From positions 34,786,721 to 34,850,720 of the forward strand of contig CM030708.1 of assembly GCA_017979445.1 (NCBI GenBank): a stretch of DNA of 64,000 nucleotides. Reading direction: 5' to 3'. The notes beneath the pieces are model-generated. The model was not told where the DNA came from. It was given only the letters and a program-made list of their open reading frames with translations, and did no database searches. This DNA comes from Akebia trifoliata. Lineage: Eukaryota; Streptophyta; Magnoliopsida; Ranunculales; Lardizabalaceae. A program made the translations under genes and the position numbers. Shown here in pieces: positions 23,549-35,012 of the stretch (positions are counted from its first letter, which is position 1; every line of letters begins with the position of its first letter).

Positions 23549-24408
23549 CAGGATAATTAGTTATACATGAGATATGCTAAGCGTAGGTGACATATTCATG
23601 GGATACCCATTTTATCTCAATTAAACCTTGATCCTTGAAGCATCAAAGCCAACCGAAAAAGAAACAAAAAAAAAGAGATAAAAATGAAACATACTAATGA
23701 TACATGTTTGGGGTTCACTGTTGATTACAAAATGAAAGGAAACTTGAGAGACTTGAAATGTAAAATTTTACCAAAATCTTTCAAGATTAAGGATTATCTT
23801 TGTCTCGCCTCTAAATAAATTAATTTCAAATGACAAATGAAAGCGCAATTAGGAGAAAGATTTAACAAGTTGTAACATCTTTGACATTAAAATAATCAAA
23901 TCTTCATAATAAATTTTTCGATACGACAACCTTTTCTATAGAACATAAGACATGAATTCCTCGAATCCAAGGATCGTTCATGGCATTTTGTTTTATAGAT
24001 TTGAATTCACCTTGTTCATTATTTGGGTAGAAGCATAAACCTGGTGAGAGTTTGAATTCACCTTGTTCATTATTTGGGAGGGAAGGAGCGCACTTTTTCA
24101 ACATATTTGTTAGTTTGTCAACAGCAACCATGAATCCAAGGGTTACTAAATATAAGTTACAAAAGAAAGTAATGGAGAATTTATCTCAACATATGCTCAC
24201 ATGAAATAACCCTACTTTTGTATCTCGTTCATTCAAAACGCAAACCCTCTCTCACAAAACAACCCTTCTGTACGTCTCAAAAGTCTCACAAAGGAAAACA
24301 CAGTAGGTGCAGTGACAAGCTTGGAGGGAAAATTTCTGTGTGCAGGCACGGAGGCACCTCATAAGGTAGATAAGTTTATTTTACACAAGAAGATGTGAGG
24401 AAAAGACT
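23549..24408. other. Spacer between the DUF247 pseudogene and the cyclophilin gene
   Basis: No recognised gene. A 75-codon minus frame at 23904-24131 contains the octamer NNEQGEFK twice, due to a direct DNA repeat of about 26 bp (GAATTCACCTTGTTCATTAT and following) 54 bp apart around 24004-24085. No family similarity is evident. The right end should hold the 3' UTR of the cyclophilin gene. Confidence 0.45.
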
Positions 24409-27276
24409 TCAGAGCTCCCGTTTCAAAATGACATTGATGATTCCGATGGGGGATTTTGGTCGGTAGTGTTCGTCTGTATCCACTTCTTCAATTTCCTGAA
24501 TGACAAATTATAAACCAGAGATGTTCCATGTTAAGAATAAAAGTGATTCTAGAAAATCAATCTCTTGAGCAAAGAAGATTAAGCAAAAAAAAAATAATAA
24601 TAATAGTAGAATAAAATCCCACATTAAACAACATTTACGAACTAAATCACAAACATCCATAAGGTCATAGAAATTAACCATAGGCCTCCAAAAAAATGGG
24701 TTCTTATTTTTTTATATTAAAAAAAAAACGCATTTCAAATGTAAAAAACATGTTTAAAACGTAAAAACGTGTTTTCTATGAAAAAGTAAAAAATATATAT
24801 ATATATATAATAATAATAATTGTTTTAATCGTTAGCTACAAAATGTGTGTTAAATGAGACTTTTTCATTAAAAAAAAATGGAGTCACACACACACGCAAA
24901 AACAAAAAAAAGAATTGCATGATTTTCACCATTTAAGGATTAACAGAAAAACAGCAAGATTCATTAACAGAATCAATCCAGATCCAGATAACAAGTAAGC
25001 AGTAATCAGGTACCTGAACAACGTCCACTCCCTTGATGACACGCCCAAACACAATAAGCTTATCATTTAGATCTGGGATGGGTGCAGTCGTAATAAATAG
25101 CTCAAATGCTTTACTATCTTGTTTAACCTTTGTAGTTCCAAGCATAAATGCCTCATGCTTCGGACTGGATGTGAATTGAGAGCAAACATCAAAATAAAGA
25201 AGAATAACCAAATGCTAACCATTATAGAAACAAGAAAACATGAGTTAGATGGATGCAAGCAACAAAACCTTATAGCATCTTTGCGATGCTTTCCTTTCAA
25301 TGTCCAATCTTCTGCAGCTCCAAGTCTTTGGAATTCCCCTGCTTGAATCACATAGTTTTTTATCACACGGTGAAAAGGTTTCGCATTAAAATGCCCCTTT
25401 TGACTGCAAAACCAGTAAGTATGTCAGGTTCATTAAAAATTTGTGCCTAGCAATATATACGACCAGGACACAGATGATTATTACATCATAATCAAGACCA
25501 TATGCCCAATAGAGACAAAAACCATGAAATTGTAAGTTCTGCCAGTGTGCAAGAAACACAGTGGAATTCACAGCACTAAATAATAATAAAATTTGGAGCA
25601 CCATCAAGAAACATCTGCTGAAAGAATGATACTCAATCTACAAGCTATGAACAGAGAATTAGAGATAACTGATAAAGTTGAAACACTTACCACAAGTCAA
25701 GGAAATAGTCCACAATCTCAGGAGAAGCTTCCTTGTAAAGCTCCACTGTTATTGAACCTTTGGAGGTGTTTAGAACCTAACACAAAATTCAGGCAATCTA
25801 AAATTTTATTGGCATTGAAAGACAGAGAATCACAAAGAGATGAAAGATGAATAAACAGCAGAGGACTGGACATAGCATAAAGCTGACACATCACTAAAAC
25901 ATTCGCATTTGCTAGATAGGCATCCTAAGGTACCCCTACATGCAGTGAACAAGATATGTAATGAAATAAATATTTTCACATGGTGAGAAATTAGAGCATT
26001 GAATATTGTGATCCAAAACTTTCCACGTGATATGAAAAACCGAACTTGAAAAGTGAAACTGAAGACAAGTTAAATTTACATCCATTTCTTACTCCCAGGA
26101 GTTAGGATACGAGAAGGTCATGTTCAACAATACAACTGCACAGTGAATTCCATGAGTCCTAGCACCGGGGCAGAAAAAGGGGTTTAGACAAGTCTCAATG
26201 GTGATGTCTTTATGGAATTCAAGATAATTTTTCCCCCGCTAAAGATACTCTGTATATACAAGTGTATATAAGGGAAAGTTGTCAATGATTTCAAAATACC
26301 AATCATAACATGATGAGCTTATGATGTACCTTAGCTACTACAGATGTGATGTGTCTGTGGTGCTACATATCTTTTATCCTAATGTGTATGCTCCGGTGTC
26401 ATAGCTGCAGTGCAAATATAGGGTCCCAATCCCAACTAGTAGGGATAGTTTATCTAAGAAAGCACAACTATACATTATATGGAATTGGAACAAGGAATGG
26501 TCATAATTAGACCATCATTCAAGCCAATAGAATAGATATCTAGTATTGCATCAAAAACTACGTAAAAATAATTATATTACTACATCAATGAACTATTGGT
26601 TTCATCTAGGTGCACCGGATATACTTTCAAGGTTCAACGACTTAAAAACTTGCTATTATAAACCAATGTGTGGAAAAACTTACAGCATAACTTGGAAGAT
26701 CAAACTTCTTCGAATCCATGAAAGAATCAGCGTCCTGTTGAATGACAAGGAATAAAAGTTAGCAAAAATTGCATTAACATTGAATAATATCACTTTATTT
26801 TATTTTATTTTTTTAAGTAATAACAACAAAGGTACAATTTGAACTACTTAAGAATCAATGAGATCATTAGAAGGCACTGCAAAAAAAACTCAATAAGGAG
26901 ACATCAAAGCTGTGAAAATAATGATGGTAATCCAAAAAAATGTACCTCAAGATTGGGTAATCCATCCTCTACTTGATTTCTTGACCTAACACAATGCAAA
27001 GATATTAACGAATTAAAGATGTTTAGAAAATATTTTAGAATCGATTTCTTTATCCTGGAAAAATTAATAGATATTAATTCATTTAATTCTCTTGCATCAA
27101 TATAACAAAGAATGTTTCACCAACCTGTGAGACCAACGCCTGTATGTAGCAACTAAGGACAACATAATCAAGACAACCACTAAGGTGCCCAAAATAATGG
27201 TAGTGGTGGTGATACGTGTTGGACCCTTCTTCTTTTTGCTTTGGAGTAGCAATGTTTGAGGTTTGATCCTTGCCAT
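24409..27276 (-). CDS. CYP21-4: Peptidyl-prolyl cis-trans isomerase CYP21-4-like (signal-anchored cyclophilin)
   Basis: Seven exons: 27125-27276, 26946-26985, 26684-26734, 25691-25776, 25269-25403, 25014-25164 and 24409-24495, all in phase, 233 residues. The N-terminus MARIKPQ...[10 protein letters not shown] followed by one membrane helix ([23 protein letters not shown], about residues 27-46) matches Arabidopsis CYP21-4, a Golgi-located type II protein. The cyclophilin-like domain covers about residues 80-233 and ends [19 protein letters not shown]. Of the human CypA active-site residues, Arg55 (FHRVI) and Gln63 appear kept. The phenylalanine-60 site is Tyr, and the Trp121 and His126 sites look replaced ([13 protein letters not shown]), so isomerase activity may be weak. 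Family and subtype are confident; activity is inference. Confidence 0.9.
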
Positions 27277-28951
27277 GAGGTGAAAACTTTAGCAATTATT
27301 TCTATAGAGTTCAGGGGAAGTAAATGAAGCCTGGAGACTAAGAACACATCAAGCACCAACGTCAAACTCAAAATTTAGACCATAAAGCTTCAAGAATCAA
27401 TCAAAAATGAAAAATAAGGAAAATAGTGTACCTCGATTTCCACTCGGAAAATGTTGAGAATTTTCTGTTTAATGCAAACTCCTCATATGACCTACCATGA
27501 GTAATTAATGATTAAGGGCACCGTTCTCTTCAAATAGTATAGAAAAAAGCTTGAGAAATCAAAACTTTTTTCCTTCAGTCACAAAATTATCTCCATAACC
27601 ATTTCTTCAAACAAAACAACTCCATTGAAAGAACATACAGGTACAATTGCTAAGTTCTCTTTCAAATTTGAAATTTGGCATAATCTTCATCGGAAAATCA
27701 GTATAATTTTGTGGAAAACTTTGAAGATGCCGTCCACAAACCCGAAGTTCCATGAATAAATAAAAAATATCAAAAACCCTTCTAACAATCTTTCAATTAG
27801 CAACAACCACCACCAAACAGAAACATCAAACAGCAACACTACAGTTCAACTTAAAAAAAAAAAAAAAAAAAACCCATCACAGTTCTAGAACATCCAACAA
27901 ACATGATTCAAAGATTCAAAATTTAAAACTCAAAATTTCATGAAAGATTTCACCATACTTATAATATTCCAATTTTAAATCCAAAAAATTAAAACCAAGA
28001 TAATTCAAGAAAAGATAAAATTAAGGCTCTCTCACTAAAAATCATACACATATTTATCACAGATAGGCAGAGAAATTCGTGTTATTAAAGCTTGAAATCT
28101 CTCCGCTCAAATCGAACAAGAACACATAATTCAGAAACCCTAACTATTCAATTAGAATTTAGAAACGAACAAGTTTAAAAAAAAAAAAAAAGCATAATAA
28201 AACAAGTGGAATTGAATTTAAATTACGCTTAAACTCTAAGATTTAAACTAATTAAAACTAAACCCTAGAAAACAATAAATTCAAAACCTTCCAGGAAATC
28301 ATTTAAAAAAATAAATAAAATTCCCAGACAATTATGGACAAAAATATTCCATTTTTTATTTTATTTTATAATTTAGACATTAATTTGATCTTTGAGATAA
28401 TACCTCCAATGGATCAAATCTTCACTTCGAGATCTTTACCAACGTTGCATGAGAGAGAGAGAGAGAGGTTTCAATGGCCCTTTAACATGAGAGGTTAGGT
28501 ACTTAGGTTCGTTGGTCTTCAAGTTCTTTGAATTTTTTGTTCTTCTTTGACGGACGGGCGAACGATGACGCATACCCTACGTGTGTAGACACGGCTTCTA
28601 GATAGTAACGACAGTCTGTTACTCTACCAATAAACGTAAGAATAATGATTTTTCTGACGCTCCAACCGTATTCATTTTCCTCGAGATACACAGAACCATA
28701 ATCTTTTTCTTGTGTATCCAAGGTAAATGATATACGGTTTTGTGATGAAGGCGTTTGTCAGAGGGGACGTCCGGTATATTGACTCTAAACGTTAATGTTA
28801 GGCCCTGTTTGGATTGCTAAAGCATACCATAAATTTTTACTAGATGCTTTGCCCAGAAATCAGTGTAAATTTTGAAGGGAGATCATGGAATTAGAGAGGT
28901 AAATAGGCAACACATCAATCCTTATTAGTAAGTAATTGTTCAAGTTGGGGA
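27277..28951. other. 5' region of the cyclophilin gene and spacer
   Basis: AT-rich. A GA repeat lies at 28452-28467 and a run of A at 27852-27871. A partial hairpin with the CTCGAGATACACAGAACCATA wording lies at about 28675-28745. The 72-codon frame at 28503-28721 overlaps that hairpin and is not supported as a gene. An upstream leader exon for the cyclophilin gene is possible but not resolved. Confidence 0.4.
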
Positions 28952-29166
28952 CATGGTTTTAAATCTCGTCCAAGATTGAGATTGAGATCGAGACGACTCG
29001 TTTGATTTATCTGGGTGTTGTCAACCAACTAGAGGGATAGACAAGTCATATCAAATTATGTCTCATTTGAAAACAAACTCCATTATTTTATTATTGAACA
29101 AGATAGATTTAGAGAAATCGGATGATTCGATCTCATTCATGGACGAGACTAGACATCAAAACCATA
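28952..29166. mobile_element. hAT-like MITE, copy C
   Basis: Begins CATGGTTTTAAATCTCGTC and ends, inverted, TATGGTTTTGATGTCTAGTCTCGTC. Flanks GTTGGGGA (28944-28951) and AGTGGGGA (29167-29174) agree at six of eight bases, an aged target duplication. Same terminal wording as copies A and B. Confidence 0.6.
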
Positions 29167-29174
29167 AGTGGGGA

Positions 29175-30173
29175 TAATGTTTTCTTCTTCTTTTTTCACA
29201 TCTTTTTAAAACCCAAAACCAAATAGAGAAAAAGATAAATAAAGGAAAAAAAATAGAATAATGATTTTTTAATATTGTGTATCCCAAGAAAATAGATCTA
29301 TGATTTTGTGTTCATAACACATCAGTCGAGTATTGAATGAGTGAAGACTTTCTATTTAGAATATCAACACTCAAAAAAATATACAGAAAAATAAATTTAA
29401 AGAACTTCCACTAGCACACCAACTTTTTATTCTAAAACACCAAAAGGACTGATGGGTGTAGTAAGTAAAAAAATTTGGTATGGCAATAGAATTTCTTTAA
29501 AATTAGAAGAAAAAATCTTCAAGAAACCTAGAAGAATAAGAATAAGAGAGAGAAAAAGTGACGCGATGAAAAGTATAAAGAAAAGGCTTTGTTTGGGGAG
29601 AAAGAAGTTATATAGAAGAACAACAAAATAGGCTCGATTTCTAAGAGAACAAATGAGAGAAGGAAAGATTTTTTTATAGAAGAATAAATCACAAAAGAAA
29701 CTTTTTTTTACTTTAATAAGTAAAAATATTTATTGTTCATTTATTCTTATTTGGTATGTTGTAAGTAATTTCTTTAAATTGGTGTATTATAATTTATAAG
29801 TAAAGGTTAGACAAACAACAAAATTTTCTCCCACCGTTGGGTTCATCCATTATGATAATCCATGAAGGAGATTTTTGATCAATATGTCTCATCCTGATGA
29901 GGACCCAAAAAAGCCAAATTACTTTCTCCACAAATAAAGAGTCAAAAAATGGACAAGAAACAAAAGTTGCCTAAACCAGTTTTTGGATTCCAACTTCTTT
30001 GAGAATTCAGACATAACTTAAATAACCTTATTTATGAATGAAAAATAAACTTTTTTTTTTTTGTTAATTAATGACTAGAATACCATCAAACTGTGTTTAA
30101 AATATTAAATCAATGACCAAAAATATATCAAAATAATTTCTAGCGTAAATCCTCCCTCCCTCCCTTTGACATA
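29175..30173. other. Spacer with MITE relics
   Basis: Contains a left terminus (ACTTCCACTAGCACACCAACTTTTTATT, near 29403) of the 'two-arm' MITE family seen at 38968, 41902 and 43039, and a possible right terminus near 29780. No gene supported. Confidence 0.4.
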
Positions 30174-30304
30174 AGCCCCTCGACATGGCATGTGCTAGAA
30201 TCATAGATTTTTATTCAGGATATACAATTGCACATAGTATTGGGATGTATATTTGTGTATCCCAAGAAAAAATCTATGATTCTAGCTCATATTCGTCAAG
30301 GAGC
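30174..30304. mobile_element. Hairpin MITE
   Basis: GCTAGAATCATAGATTTTT at 30193-30211 pairs with AAAAAATCTATGATTCTAGC at 30267-30286. Looser pairing extends outward (GCCCCTCGAC with GTCAAGGAGC). Confidence 0.65.
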
Positions 30305-30403
30305 ATAGGTTAGAGAGGGCAATAGAAAATCACGAGTCTTACTAAAATATGAAGAGATATCCAACAGATAAAGAGTCATTTTCTGACATGACATACTCTC
30401 TTT

Positions 30404-30520
30404 GATGTGGCATGGGTGAGAAGTATAGATTTTTCCTTGGGATATGCAATTGTACATCCTCATAAATATGTGCAATACTATATCCCAAGGAAAAAATCAT
30501 GGTTCTCGCCCATGTCACAT
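30404..30520. mobile_element. Hairpin MITE, second of a close pair
   Basis: GATGTGGCATGGGTGAGAA at the left pairs with TTCTCGCCCATGTCACAT at the right, and TTTTTCCTTGGGATAT pairs with ATATCCCAAGGAAAAA inside. It is related to the element 100 bp to the left. Confidence 0.65.
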
Positions 30521-30699
30521 TGGGACATATGTGAGATGGGGGACTGAGAAAATCATTATTCTATCCAAAAGGCACTTTCTAGTTTGTAAACGGTGTAATC
30601 AAATGACCACCAACTTCAACTTTATAAACGATTCTTGTAAAAGTGATGATTATGTGTAGAAGCATTTCTGTCGGAAACAAACAAGGCCTTCACATTCTG

Positions 30700-30707
30700 T
30701 ATAAATA
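30700..30707 (+). promoter_or_regulatory. TATA box of the unnamed basic-protein gene
   Basis: TATAAATA lies 47 bp before the start codon at 30754, so the transcript would begin near 30730 with a very short 5' UTR. It is the clearest core promoter in the window. Confidence 0.6.
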
Positions 30708-30753
30708 AGGGGAGCAGAGAAGAACTTCACAGGGGTTTCTTGCGGGGAAGAAA

Positions 30754-31594
30754 ATGAGAGCTCCAGTGCACTTCATAACCCTCGATGAGTACATTTCCTT
30801 CCTCGAAAATCCCTCAAAACACGATCTCACCAATAAACACATGAATCAGGTTCTCTCTCTCTCTCTCTCTCTGTAAATTTCATTTAGAAGAAGCTGGTTT
30901 CGATCTTTACACAAATTTCTGGATAATGTTGAAGTTTCTTTAAATTCTCTCATAATTTTGTATCAATTTTACTTAATTTTTTGTAACTATTCTTGAACCC
31001 TAAATTAGGTATTTTAAATCACGGTTCAATTCTTTAAATTTCAGAGAATCTAATTATATCTTTATTGTGCCATTGTTTTTTCAAGATCATTAGCATGCAT
31101 GGATTCAAGAAGCTGCACAGACGTCCAAAGGTAAGATCAAACATCTCCATCTCTTGATCTCGTCTCATATCCTCGAAACCCTAACCCGTTTCATGACCAT
31201 CATCTCTCTCTATTAGAAAGTTCTATTGGACGCATTGAACTCAGTGGAGCTGTTGATGCCGTTTCGTTCTACGCTGAAAGAGAACATTTCTTCCTCTGCT
31301 TCTCTTACCACAGATGAGGTGATAAGAGATCTCGGTATCCTAGAATGGCAAGAATGCTCTCTTCGGTCGATTGAAAGATTGAGTTCAACTAAGGAGAACC
31401 TATCGAAAGATGATGAGATCCAAGCATCCAATCTAAACTGCGTGAAGCCGAAGCCGAAGGTTTCTTCTGGTACAACGAGAGTTGGTAAATGGGGAGCGAA
31501 GAGAAAGCGAAAGGCCATGAAAGCAGGTAGTGCTTCTACTGTTACTTCTTCCGCTACTGCGAATCTTCCATTTTCGTCCTCGCTGTCGCTTTAA
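30754..31594 (+). CDS. Uncharacterised 172-residue basic protein (three exons)
   Basis: Exons 30754-30849, 31086-31130 and 31217-31594 join in phase with good GT-AG borders. The protein opens MRAPVHFITLDEYISFLENP, has a basic patch HGFKKLHRRPKK at the exon 2/3 joint, then helical text (VLLDALNSVELLMPFRSTL, VIRDLGILEWQECSLRSI) and a C-terminal nuclear-signal-like KWGAKRKRKAMK before a Ser/Thr/Ala tail. No signal peptide or membrane helix. I do not recognise the family. The start has a TATA box just upstream, and codon-phase agreement across both introns argues that it is real. A nuclear, nucleic-acid-associated role is only a guess from the basic clusters. Confidence 0.8.
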
Positions 31595-33635
31595 TATACG
31601 AAGATTAAAGACGGAAAATAGAAAGACAATGTGTTTTTCTTTGTTTTGGATTTATTTTGTTATTTCGATGGGTGGGACTTGGGACTGGGATTTGGGAGTG
31701 GTTCCTATGTATAGTATATACCCTCGCAGCTTTTTGCAGAACTACTAATACTAGTACCAGATAAACACATGTATTTGCTTTCGCTTCCCTTAATTTCCAT
31801 CTTCTAACTCTCTAAACTCCTTTAATATTAATTTTAATAAATAATGGTTTATAATTTGGGAAATTTTATTGACAAGTCAAGGAACTCTAAGGGCCTTCTA
31901 ATTTTTAGGGGCACCTCTAAAAATTGAAAAATGGTTGTGGGCGCTCCATGTCAAAGGGCACACCTCTCATCCTCCAACTATTACGATTGTTAGGATGAGA
32001 AGGAGGAGAACAAGAAAAATAGAGATAAGGATAGAAAGATTGGAGAAGGAACAAAAGATAAAGAAGAAAAAAAAAAAAAAAGAGATCGATCGACGAAGGA
32101 GGAGAAGAAGAGAAATAAAAAAAAACATAGAGAGAGAGAGGTGAGGTGGTGGAGGAAGTGCGGGAGATTTGTGGCCGGTTTCTAAGACGTTGAATCATTG
32201 GGGAAGCAAAGAGGAGTGCCCCCCACCCAAAAAAAAAAAATTCCCCTAATTTGGCTCACCCTCATGGTTTCTTGGCATGTCAACAAAATTTTCCTAGAGA
32301 AAATGCAAAAAAGTTGAATGAGTGTTTTTAACAGAGAAAGAAAGAAAAGGAAATAAAATAGAAATTTGTTCCTCATGCTTGCGACATCAACATCCCCCCC
32401 GACTTAATTGTTGCATTTTTCATCAAGTCTGTTACCCAACAAACCTTGGAGTGGGGATCCGCGTCATACAATTCGAATTAATGCACCTTGGAGTGAATCC
32501 TAACAACATCAATTTATGGCATCTATGATCTAATACCACGGGCTATAAAGGACAAAATCATAAGAACTTTTTAAAAAAAAATTAATCTTCATCCTGGAAT
32601 TAGGGAATGCTGTGGCCATTTGAATTTGAGAAATCTGCATGCTATCTAGAAGGTTGTGGTCTTGGAGGGCAATTTGACAATTCATGTGGGGCCAACGAGT
32701 TAGTAAGATTTCAAATCTTACTACTTTAGTCATGATAGTCTGATTCATAAAGTAAGGTAGTTTTTGTAATAAAATTGCACCAGATAAGTTCCCTTAAATC
32801 TCTCTTGTTTAAAGAAAAGAGATTAAAGTTAGAGAGGTAAAATATTGGAAACGGAAAAAGAAGAAAGATAATAAAACTAAGAATATTTTGAATGGAAGAA
32901 GAGAGAAAATAAAACGTGTCCTTGAGATATGTTGTTTACGGTATAAATTTTTGAGAGAGAATGAGACCCACTGTTGTTTTTTTTTATGATATAGACTTGG
33001 CAGAGGGTATTTTTGAACTGAGTCATCTTGGATCCTGGATGAATCAATGTGATAGGTGATTTACAGTGATTTTCTAAGCTTGAGAGATACTCTTGCCCGT
33101 GACAAGTTTTAAAATCATGATTTGGGTTCAATACAATTCCCACAAGTACATACGTGTGTATTCCCATTCTGTATCTTGAGTGGCCATCCACGATCAAATC
33201 CAAATATCCTTCCCTTAAGATTTTTTTCCCCAACTTAAGGATAAAAAACAACCTTCGATATGTAATGCATTTTTTTCCCCAGCTTAAGTTTTAAATTTTA
33301 AATCCAGTGGAACGATTTCATCTTTATTTAATTTATATTATAAACTTGATAATAAGAAATGAAGATAATTCAATTGATTTTGAATCTTCAGCACTAAAAG
33401 TAAATAAAAACTAATAAATTAAATATGAAATTAAGTAAAAGAAAAGAACCCTGATTCCAAATAAACAGATTAAAACTCAAAAAGAATCTTTCTGATTCTC
33501 GAAGAATTGAGGGGCAAAGGGTAGGTTGATAACACACAACAGAAAGCATTTTGCCTAATAAAGCAGATACTTCAAATCCTGCTTGAATGAAACGGAAGAA
33601 TATTGTAGATAAATAGAAATTTGTTTTCATCAGTA
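31595..33635. other. Spacer between the unnamed gene and mTERF15
   Basis: Includes the 3' UTR of the unnamed gene and, at the right end, the 3' UTR of mTERF15. A purine-rich stretch lies at 31995-32150 with a run of A, and a second A-run at 32229-32240. Frames such as 31917-32198 (-) and 32877-33251 (-) are low-complexity or featureless. No gene or clear transposon seen. Confidence 0.45.
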
Positions 33636-35012
33636 CTAAACCATGGATTCCATCAATAACTTGGTATTTCTCAAATCCTCTTTGGTATCTGGGTAGCTTT
33701 GTGGCTTGAACAACTTCCACAATCCAACAGGATGTTGATTTCTACCCTCAGAATCTCTCGAGAATCTCCCATAGATCTTCTCACACTCCGGATATGGCTT
33801 AACATAAAGGTTGTAGAACCTCAGTCTACTAGGCTTTATCAGACTTCTCAATCCCACCTCACAACCAAGTCCATTTTTCGATCTCAAATACTCGATCACG
33901 TTGAATCGCGGAACAATCTGTTTTTCTAAATTCACACCTAAATACTCTGGAACTTCAATCAGATAACCAATGTTAAACCCCATTTTGTGTATTAGAAACT
34001 CGATTTTCCTTTCAATGTCCTCCAGTTCATATATGATTGATCTCGGCTCTCTCTGTAAAACCTTAAAGGCATCTCTACGAATCAACCCATGTCTGCAGAG
34101 GCAATCTACTCTTAATTTTACTTCAAATCCAGCTCTAAAAGCTCCCTTATTTTGAATTTTCTCCTCAATTGCTAATCGACATTTCAAAGCCCTCAGGAAT
34201 TCCAAGCATCGCGACATCTCACCAACTTCCATACCGAGAATTCGTGGGTATAAAATTATCTCTTTTCTAATCTCTTCTCTACTAAAACCCAAACCTTCAA
34301 ACTCATTGAAGAGCAGCTTCAACCTACCTTCAATTCCAAATCCTAAAACTCTTGGAAACGAGTAACAGATTGGATCAATTTCACTCCATCGAATCCCAAT
34401 TCCCTTCAATAGCTCAATACTACAGGCAATATCATGCATTTTCATCGTAATTACTCTGGGGAATTCCTCTAAAACCCTAGAGACGGTGTTGTCACTAAAA
34501 CCTAGATCTTTCAAAAGAAGAACACTTTTATGCAGATCAATTGGCTCTATCTGGAATCTTCTACAGTGTTCTAGAACACTCTGAAACAGCATTGGAGTAA
34601 CACTGGAAATTCCTAATTCCGAAAACCCCGTCTCCCATTTCTTCAAAAACCCTAATTCCAGAACCCCAGGGCAAGCAGATAGGATCGATACAATCGATTT
34701 CTGTGATAATTTGAACGATAGTAGAATAACCAGAGACTTCTCCACATCCACCAAACTAAAATTCAATAAAAAACGATTCTTTCCCAGGAATTCATGAAGC
34801 TGAGATGGAGGAAAACCATACCTTTGTAAGAGATTTGTAAGCGAAATTAGTTGCCTATATTGAGATTTGTCTGCAAAATCGGGAGAGGTTTTGGTTGGGG
34901 GATTAGGATTTCGTGAAAAAGATCGAATTTTTATGTTTCCGTAAGTTGGAATTGGCTGAAAATTCGAAATCAAACGATAAAGAGTCAATCTTGATATAAC
35001 CCTAATCGCCAT
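33636..35012 (-). CDS. MTERF15: Mitochondrial transcription termination factor family protein MTERF15
   Basis: A single 458-codon exon. The first ~40 residues (MAIRVISRLTLYRLISNF, then RSFSRNP) are Arg/Ser-rich and fit a mitochondrial presequence. From about residue 55 the protein is built of mTERF repeats, each with a Pro-containing turn (SACPGVL, EEFPRVI, YSFPRVLG, ILYPRILGM, EVPEYLGVN). The C-terminal block GAFRAGFEVKLRVDCLC...RRDAFKVLQ and KPYPECEKIYG is what I recall for Arabidopsis mTERF15, which is needed for splicing of nad2 intron 3 and thus complex I. Length is about the same as the Arabidopsis protein. The gene is intronless, as are many plant mTERF genes. Ortholog assignment is from memory of the family. 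Confidence 0.88.
   Translation of the reverse strand: MAIRVISRLTLYRLISNFQPIPTYGNIKIRSFSRNPNPPTKTSPDFADKSQYRQLISLTNLLQRYGFPPSQLHEFLGKNRFLLNFSLVDVEKSLVILLSFKLSQKSIVSILSACPGVLELGFLKKWETGFSELGISSVTPMLFQSVLEHCRRFQIEPIDLHKSVLLLKDLGFSDNTVSRVLEEFPRVITMKMHDIACSIELLKGIGIRWSEIDPICYSFPRVLGFGIEGRLKLLFNEFEGLGFSREEIRKEIILYPRILGMEVGEMSRCLEFLRALKCRLAIEEKIQNKGAFRAGFEVKLRVDCLCRHGLIRRDAFKVLQREPRSIIYELEDIERKIEFLIHKMGFNIGYLIEVPEYLGVNLEKQIVPRFNVIEYLRSKNGLGCEVGLRSLIKPSRLRFYNLYVKPYPECEKIYGRFSRDSEGRNQHPVGLWKLFKPQSYPDTKEDLRNTKLLMESMV

Noticed and set aside
23904..24131. 75-codon minus frame with a repeated NNEQGEFK
   Set aside because: The repetition comes from a DNA direct repeat, no family match and no splice-compatible partner exon.
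28503..28721. 72-codon minus frame
   Set aside because: Overlaps a partial hairpin MITE; composition not gene-like.
31917..32198. 93-codon minus frame rich in Phe, Leu and Ser
   Set aside because: It is the complement of a purine-rich low-complexity tract.
33394..33720. 108-codon minus frame overlapping the end of mTERF15
   Set aside because: Different frame from the well-supported mTERF15 sequence and without domain content.
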